Assembly: GCA_947499755.1 (NCBI GenBank)
Contig: CANMPU010000011.1
Span: 1-11,706 of the forward strand
Direction of reading: 5' to 3'
DNA length: 11,706 nt
Source: Betaproteobacteria bacterium
Lineage (GTDB): Bacteria; Pseudomonadota; Gammaproteobacteria; Burkholderiales; CANMPU01
The notes beneath the pieces were generated by a model. That model did not search any database and was not told where the DNA came from. It saw only the letters and a list, made by a program, of their open reading frames with translations. Below, one piece after another: positions 7,014 through 11,706 of the stretch. Made by a program: the position numbers and the translations under genes. Within the stretch, counting starts at the first letter, position 1, and each line of letters opens with the position of its first letter.

Positions 7014-10000
7014 ATGTACCTATCCGATTTATCGATACGCCGGCCGGTACTTGCGACGGTCATAAGCCTGACCATTATTCTTGTCGGCGTCATCTCGTTT
7101 CTGCGCTTAAGCGTACGTGAATATCCCAATATAGACGCACCGGTGGTATCGGTGCGTACCGTCTATTCCGGTGCCAGTTCTCAAGTGATCGAAAGTCAAA
7201 TTACCCAGCCGCTTGAAGATTCACTTGCCGGAATCGAAGGGATTAAAAAGATAAAGTCAGTAAGCCGCGAAGAAGTAAGCCAAATTACCATTGAATTTGT
7301 GCGCGAACGCGACGCAGACTCCGCTGCAAACGATGTACGCGATCGCGTCGCTAGAGTGCGCGCACAACTCCCGGACGATGCCGCTGATTCGGTGGTATCC
7401 AAAGTCGAAGCGGATGCACAGGCGATCATCTGGCTCGCTTTTTATAGTGACCATCACAGTGCGCTCAAGATCACGGATTATGCCGACCGCTATGTCGCCG
7501 ATTCCCTGAAGACGCTAACTGGCGTATCCAGCGTCATCATCGGTGGCGATCGACGCTACGCCATGCGTATTTGGTTAGACAGGGACCGACTTGCAGCAAA
7601 TGGGTTAACGCCCAAAGACGTCGAGGATGCGCTGCGCAGTCAAAATGTCGAAATTCCTTCGGGCCGAATTGAAAGCAAGCAACGCGAATTTACTGTGTTA
7701 GCAGAAACTGATTTACGCACGGCAGAAGATTTTGACAAGCTAGTGGTCCGTGAAATCAACGGCTATCCAATTAAACTTAGTGATGTTGGACGCGCGGAAC
7801 TGGGCGCTCTGGATTACCGTAATGCGGTGCGCGTAGGCGGTAGCGAAGCCGTTGGTCTTGGTATCGTAAAGCAATCGACAGCCAATACCTTATCGGTGGC
7901 TGAGGCTGTCAAACTGCAACTCCCGAGAATCCGTGCGTCGCTACCACCGGGCATGAATATCGTCGTCGCTTTCGATAGCTCACTTTTTATCGAAAATTCG
8001 ATCAGTGCCGTATACGATACGATGCTCGAGGCGTTGATCCTGGTAGTTTTGGTCATTTTCCTATTCTTAAGGTCGTGGCGCGCTACGCTGATTCCCTTCG
8101 TCACCATACCAGTTTCATTAGTCGGTTCATTTGCATTTTTGTATGCGCTCGGTTTTTCCATAAACGTCCTTACCCTGCTAGGCATTGTTTTGGCGATTGG
8201 CTTGGTGGTCGACGATGCTATTGTCATGTTGGAAAACATCCATCGGCATATGGAACAGGGCATGTCGCGCATGCAAGCGGCACTACGCGGAAGCAAAGAA
8301 ATTGCCTTCGCGGTTGTCGCCATGACACTTACGTTAGCGGCGGTGTTCACGCCGCTCGCATTCATGACCGGAAATACGGGCCGATTATTTACTGAATTTG
8401 CTTTGACCGTCGCGTCAGCAGTATTGGTGTCTGGTTTTGTCGCACTCACGCTTACCCCTATGATGTGCTCCAAACTTTTAAAGCATGAAATCAAACACGG
8501 TTATTGGTTTAACTTACTACAGGAATTCTTTGACCGTTTAACGGCGGGCTACGCTAGCGCGCTCACAAAAGTGATTACATATCGGCGAACGATACTCGCC
8601 ATATTTTTCGCCATCGTCGCAAGTTCCGTCGCGCTGTATATGTTTATTCCTAAAGAATTGGCGCCCCTTGAAGACCGCGGAATTTTCATAGGTATAGAAC
8701 TGGCACCCGAGGGTGCAACCATGGAATACACCGATGCGTATGCGCGTCAGATTGAAGCAATGTATGCGAAAGTACCGGAGATAAAGCGCTACTTCGTCGT
8801 CGTAGCACCTGGATTAGAAAAACCCAATCCGGTTAATTTTGGCATGTCCTTCGTCATGTTAAAACCCTGGGGGGAGCGCGCGCGTAGTCAGCAAGAGATT
8901 GTGCAATCATTGCAAGGGCAATTGTTTGGCATGCCCGGCGTACTCGCATTCCTGATTAACCCCCCTGCTCTGGGACAAAGTTTCCGTAATCCACCGGTTC
9001 AATTTGTCGTGCAAGCCAATACCTATCCGGAGCTGCAAACCATGGTCGACAAATTGATGGAAAAACTACGGGCCTATAAGGGCATCGCAAACCCTGACTC
9101 GGACCTCAAATTGAATAAGCCACAACTCGCCGTAGACGTTGATCGCGCCAAGGCCGCCGATTTAGGCGTGGAAGTGGACTCCATAGGACGAACCCTGGAA
9201 ACCATGCTTGGCGGGCGACAGGTAACCCGCTTTAAGCGCGAGGGCAAACAATACGACGTTATCGTCAAGCTTGAAGATAAAGCACGCACCCATCCATCGG
9301 ATCTTACTTCGATCTACGTACGCAACGGCGATGGCGCGCTGGTGCAATTGTCTAATTTAGTCCAAGTCAGGGAAACGGTAGCGCCAAAAGAATTAAACCA
9401 CTTTAACCGACTGCGCGCTGCGGTGATTTCCGGGAGTGTCGCTCCCGGATATACTTTGGGCCAAGTTCTCGATTTTATGGATAGTGCCGCAAAAGGAGTA
9501 TTGACTGAGTCGGCAAAAACAGACCTCGATGGGCAATCTAGAGAGTTTCGTGAATCCGGTGCAGCGTTATATTTGACCTTCGCATTGGCGCTCGCGTTTA
9601 TATATCTAGTATTAGCTGCCCAGTTTGAGAGCTTTATTAGCCCTTTCGTCATTATGCTGACCGTGCCACTCGCGATCGCTGGCGCATTGCTCGCGCTGTT
9701 TGTAACCTATAAAACGTTTAATGCGAGCAGCACACTAAACGTTTATAGCGAAATTGGTTTGGTAATGCTGGTGGGCCTCATCACCAAACATGGGATTTTA
9801 ATTGTCGAATTCGCGAATCAACTACGTCGCAAAGGAAGAGATAAGGTCGATGCGGTTGTGGAAGCGGCTACGCTGAGATTACGGCCTATTCTCATGACGA
9901 CTGCGGCCATGGTTTTGGGCGCCGTGCCCCTAGCGCTCGCCATGGGTGCTGGTGCAGAAAGCAGGCGACCTATCGGCTGGGTTATTGTTGGTGGCTTATT

Positions 10001-10118
10001 GTTTGGAACCTTTTTAACTCTTTTCGTGATCCCTACTTTTTACGTCATGTTGATGCGTAAGGCCACGCGGCTTACTGACGAGCAATCTGCTGTTTTTCAA
10101 ACAGAAGAATCAAAATAA
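7014..10118 (+). CDS. RND efflux permease subunit (HAE1-like, AcrB/MexB superfamily)
   Basis: This is the proton-driven inner-membrane pump of a tripartite exporter, full length at 1034 residues and in one frame. The N-terminus MYLSDLSIRRPVLATVIS is the family start, followed by TM1 at about 12-32. Porter-domain loop 1 carries SSQVIESQITQPLEDSLAGI. TM2-TM6 begin at about 336, with the proton-relay pair Asp400-Asp401 in GLVVDDAIVMLENIH; the partner Lys925 lies in GLITKHGILIVEFANQLR of TM10. TM11-12 end near 1015. A second large periplasmic loop lies between about 555 and 845. These residues match the HAE1 drug-exporter branch rather than the heavy-metal branch. Substrate cannot be told from sequence. 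No outer-membrane factor gene follows, so a TolC-like channel encoded elsewhere is expected. Co-transcribed with the adaptor. Confidence 0.96.
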   Translation: MYLSDLSIRRPVLATVISLTIILVGVISFLRLSVREYPNIDAPVVSVRTVYSGASSQVIESQITQPLEDSLAGIEGIKKIKSVSREEVSQITIEFVRERDADSAANDVRDRVARVRAQLPDDAADSVVSKVEADAQAIIWLAFYSDHHSALKITDYADRYVADSLKTLTGVSSVIIGGDRRYAMRIWLDRDRLAANGLTPKDVEDALRSQNVEIPSGRIESKQREFTVLAETDLRTAEDFDKLVVREINGYPIKLSDVGRAELGALDYRNAVRVGGSEAVGLGIVKQSTANTLSVAEAVKLQLPRIRASLPPGMNIVVAFDSSLFIENSISAVYDTMLEALILVVLVIFLFLRSWRATLIPFVTIPVSLVGSFAFLYALGFSINVLTLLGIVLAIGLVVDDAIVMLENIHRHMEQGMSRMQAALRGSKEIAFAVVAMTLTLAAVFTPLAFMTGNTGRLFTEFALTVASAVLVSGFVALTLTPMMCSKLLKHEIKHGYWFNLLQEFFDRLTAGYASALTKVITYRRTILAIFFAIVASSVALYMFIPKELAPLEDRGIFIGIELAPEGATMEYTDAYARQIEAMYAKVPEIKRYFVVVAPGLEKPNPVNFGMSFVMLKPWGERARSQQEIVQSLQGQLFGMPGVLAFLINPPALGQSFRNPPVQFVVQANTYPELQTMVDKLMEKLRAYKGIANPDSDLKLNKPQLAVDVDRAKAADLGVEVDSIGRTLETMLGGRQVTRFKREGKQYDVIVKLEDKARTHPSDLTSIYVRNGDGALVQLSNLVQVRETVAPKELNHFNRLRAAVISGSVAPGYTLGQVLDFMDSAAKGVLTESAKTDLDGQSREFRESGAALYLTFALALAFIYLVLAAQFESFISPFVIMLTVPLAIAGALLALFVTYKTFNASSTLNVYSEIGLVMLVGLITKHGILIVEFANQLRRKGRDKVDAVVEAATLRLRPILMTTAAMVLGAVPLALAMGAGAESRRPIGWVIVGGLLFGTFLTLFVIPTFYVMLMRKATRLTDEQSAVFQTEESK

Positions 10119-10176
10119 CTCCGACGCCTTCGTTAGTGCAACTAAAGTCAACGCCAATGCTGTCGATATGCTGGAT

Positions 10177-10262
10177 GAGGAGTTACTACGGAGGTATCAA
10201 ACTGAGAGTAGCCCATTATTTGACGGTTCGCAGCTTTGAGCCGTAGTAACCCTCACCTTTTT
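10177..10262 (+). terminator. Long hairpin plus T-tract; candidate terminator of the efflux operon
   Basis: GAGG-A-GTTACTACGG (10177-10191) pairs with CCGTAGTAAC-CCTC (10241-10254): 14 base pairs with one bulged A at 10181. Inside, TCAAACTG (10197-10204) pairs with CAG-C-TTTGA (10231-10239) with a one-base bulge, leaving a 26-base loop. Three bases after the stem comes TTTTT (10258-10262). The T-tract lies only on the rightward side, so the signal is directional and suits an intrinsic terminator 58 bp after the permease stop. The stem is longer and the loop larger than in typical terminators, so another structured RNA or a small mobile repeat remains possible. Confidence 0.5.
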
Positions 10263-10402
10263 CTGCCCTTAATCTTCCTGTTATTGATCTAAAATTTAAA
10301 ATTGGCTTTGCTTTCATGGCATTTGCAGGCGCATAATCTGCCTAGCCTGCTGCAGGCCGGGAATTTTTTGTGAATTAGTTTGTCGGAGTAACATCCTCGT
10401 AT

Positions 10403-10407
10403 AAGGA
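10403..10407 (+). promoter_or_regulatory. Ribosome binding site of the cyclase gene
   Basis: AAGGA lies seven bases before the ATG at 10415. It is the best Shine-Dalgarno match in front of any gene here, and it supports starting the diguanylate cyclase gene at 10415 rather than at the TTG at 10564, which has no such site. This placement is what exposes the frameshift. Confidence 0.65.
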
Positions 10408-10414
10408 TTCCGAT

Positions 10415-11523
10415 ATGCTTCTGTCTCAAGATTTGGGTAGCGAAAATCGGGAACTGAAAAAACGGCTCCAGGAGTTGATGTCCCAGGCGCGGCGTAATCA
10501 GGACATCATGGGTCGATTCAGGATCTTGAATTACGCATTATTGGCGCAGACAGCTACGACGCGTTGATCCATAGCATACTCCCTGAACACAAACAGATAT
10601 CCAACCTCGATGCAGTCACGCTTCTGCTTATTGACCCACATTTTGAAATTCAACGCATACTTATAGAACTGGAAATTGGGCTAGACCGATACACTGATTT
10701 GTTTTTTATCGAAGATATCACTCCGCTTAGCAACCTCTATCGAAATAGCAAAACACCGATTCTTTGCCCGTTCCTTCCTCACAGTCACGCTTTTTTATTT
10801 CCTGAAAACCAAACTGCTTATATTTCGAGCGTGGCGTTGTTACCGCTTATACGTAAGAACAAATTAATTGGTAGTCTTAATCTTGGCAGTTCGCGCGCCG
10901 ACCGCTTCCGTGCGGGCATGGCAACGGATTTCCTCGCGCGCCTCGCGAACATCGTCGCGATCTCTCTCGAGAGCGTCACAAATCACGAAAAGCTTAAACA
11001 TGTCAGCCTGACCGACACGCTTACGGGGATAAACAACCGACGATATTTCGAGCAGCGTCTGGCCGAGGAGATTAATCGTGCGCGCCGCCAAGGTACACCC
11101 CTATCTTGCCTGATGCTGGACATCGACCACTTTAAGAAGGTTAACGACGACCATGGTCACTTAACGGGAGATGGGGTATTGCGAGAAATCGCCCATCGTG
11201 TAAAAGCACAGCTGCGCTTAAGCGATGCCTTGGGTCGCTACGGCGGCGAAGAATTTGCCGTATTACTCGTAGGCAACGATGAAAACGGTGCCAGCTATAT
11301 CGGCGAGAGAATTCGTTCTTGTATCGCCGACAAGCCATTTTATTCTCCGGAATTATCTACGCCGCTAACGCTCACGCTATCCATAGGAATTGCAACGCTA
11401 ACCGATCTTAATCAGACATGCACCATTGAGGACTACGCGATTCAGTTAATCGCGGACGCCGACAAAGCGCTCTATCAAGCAAAACAGCAAGGACGTAACC
11501 TTGTTGTTACTGCAGGCACATGA
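10415..11523 (+). pseudogene. DUF484 (GAF-like) - GGDEF diguanylate cyclase, frameshifted near codon 36
   Basis: As intended the protein would be 369 residues: an N-terminal helix, a GAF-like DUF484 sensor domain (about 50-190) and a GGDEF domain (about 195-365) making c-di-GMP from two GTP. The first frame (10415-10567, 50 codons) reads SENRELKKRLQELMSQARRN and ends IMGRF at 35; family sequence then resumes one frame lower as QDLELRIIGADSYDALIHSI from 10519. One base, most simply a C in TTC(C)AG, is missing. The downstream frame has no ATG until 10918; its only start-like codon near the junction is a TTG at 10564, overlapping the upstream TGA. The cyclase half looks intact: TDTLTGINNRRYF from 200, metal-binding Asp236 region DIDHFKKVND, GGEEF at 277-281, and the inhibitory-site RLSD at 268-271, five residues before it. 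It could be a sequencing error, a true pseudogene or a re-initiated protein. Confidence 0.8.
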
Positions 11524-11599
11524 TTCGGCAATTTCGCCAAAGCTCTATTTTTCGCGAATGCGGTTCTGGTAACATAAGTATTTATTGACCGATAGGCCG

Positions 11600-11706
11600 A
11601 TGGGAACGATGACCGGAGAACACGCAAGGCCGCACGTTTTGTGTTTTTATTGCCAAACGGCGATTTATCCTGAAATGCTCGCGGCGCGGCGACAATACCG
11701 CACCGA
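11600..11706 (+). CDS. Possible start of an unrecognised rightward gene, cut by window edge
   Basis: An ATG at 11600 (alternative ATG at 11609 in the same frame) opens a frame that runs to the window edge, 35 codons. It includes VLCFYCQTAIYPEMLAARRQ, with a Cys-x-x-Cys pair that might bind zinc. No family is recognised and no good ribosome binding site is seen. A leftward frame covering 11582-11706 that ends at a TAA is also open, so direction is uncertain. The downstream neighbour of DUF484 genes is often xerC in gammaproteobacteria, but this sequence does not resemble a XerC N-terminus. Confidence 0.22.
   Translation, partial: MGTMTGEHARPHVLCFYCQTAIYPEMLAARRQYRT

Larger units (their letters stand above)
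10119..10414. other. Intergenic region between permease and diguanylate cyclase genes
   Basis: This 296-bp gap has no convincing gene. A reading frame in +1 to the permease stays open past its stop and ends at 10239 with a 23-codon ATG ORF (10168-10239), but it has no ribosome binding site. The region contains the long hairpin described separately, an AT-rich patch around 10288-10305, and a cluster of GCAGGC (10325-10330), GCCTGC (10345-10350) and GCAGGC (10352-10357), which can form alternative short stems, followed by TTTTTT at 10364-10369. The promoter of the cyclase gene must lie here if the hairpin terminates the efflux transcript. Confidence 0.55.

Noticed and set aside
7814..8494. A 226-codon open frame on the minus strand inside the permease gene.
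   Set aside because: It lies fully antisense to a well-conserved permease region, and its sequence is low in structure and rich in Ser/Thr/Ala/Met, as expected from the reverse strand of this codon usage.
10168..10239. A 23-codon ORF (MLDEELLRRYQ...) in the gap after the permease.
   Set aside because: It has no ribosome binding site, it overlaps the hairpin arms, and it resembles no known small protein.
10182..10250. A possible tRNA suggested by the 7-10 bp terminal stem, about 69 bases long, and a GGTTCG string.
   Set aside because: No D-arm or anticodon arm can be fitted, and the TTCG is not in a proper T-arm.
10255..10414. A c-di-GMP riboswitch in front of the cyclase gene.
   Set aside because: I could not find the conserved GEMM core or tetraloop-receptor pattern; only short GC stems and T-runs are present.
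10509..10525. Programmed -1 ribosomal frameshifting as the explanation for the split cyclase gene.
   Set aside because: There is no X-XXY-YYZ slippery heptamer at the junction and no clear pseudoknot just downstream.
11582..11706. A leftward frame ending in TAA at the right edge as the tail of a gene.
   Set aside because: It is short, basic and unrecognised, and competes with an equally weak rightward frame, so it was not listed as a gene.

Overview
The window looks like ordinary chromosomal DNA of a Gram-negative proteobacterium. A betaproteobacterium is the most likely source, and a gammaproteobacterium is possible. The main reasons are oligoribonuclease (orn) next to and divergent from a Ste24/HtpX-like M48 membrane protease, a diverged CobD/CbiB (AmpE-like) membrane protein, an RND efflux adaptor-permease pair, and a DUF484-type sensor domain joined to a GGDEF domain. 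This placement rests on remembered family distributions, not on a search. GC content is moderate by eye and codon use looks even throughout. I see no insertion sequence, phage gene, tRNA, rRNA or CRISPR array.

Layout. Positions 1-3481 hold three leftward genes: oligoribonuclease, a membrane-anchored retropepsin-like aspartyl protease, and an alpha-glucan (glycogen) phosphorylase whose C-terminus runs off the left edge. The phosphorylase reading frame is fully open from 2299 to the edge. A 60-bp divergent spacer separates orn from the rightward M48 protease (3542-4783), which ends head-on against the leftward CobD/CbiB-like gene (4796-5719). A 215-bp divergent region with a hairpin and a perfect TATAAT box leads into a rightward efflux operon: adaptor 5935-6999 and permease 7014-10118. 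No outer-membrane channel gene follows. The 296-bp gap after the permease holds a strong terminator-like hairpin. The last full gene (10415-11523) is a predicted diguanylate cyclase with a GAF-like DUF484 sensor. It is split by a one-base frameshift near 10519, so its first 35 codons lie in a different frame from the rest. The final 185 bases have only weak coding signals.

Function. The genes do not form one pathway. They are separate units: RNA-end turnover (Orn), envelope proteolysis (M48, aspartyl protease), glycogen breakdown (GlgP), drug/solute efflux (RND) and c-di-GMP signalling (GGDEF protein). The one thematic link is that Orn degrades pGpG, the breakdown product of c-di-GMP, which the cyclase would make. 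The clearest unusual observations are the frameshifted cyclase and the structured element at 10177-10262. I found no convincing undescribed multi-gene system.
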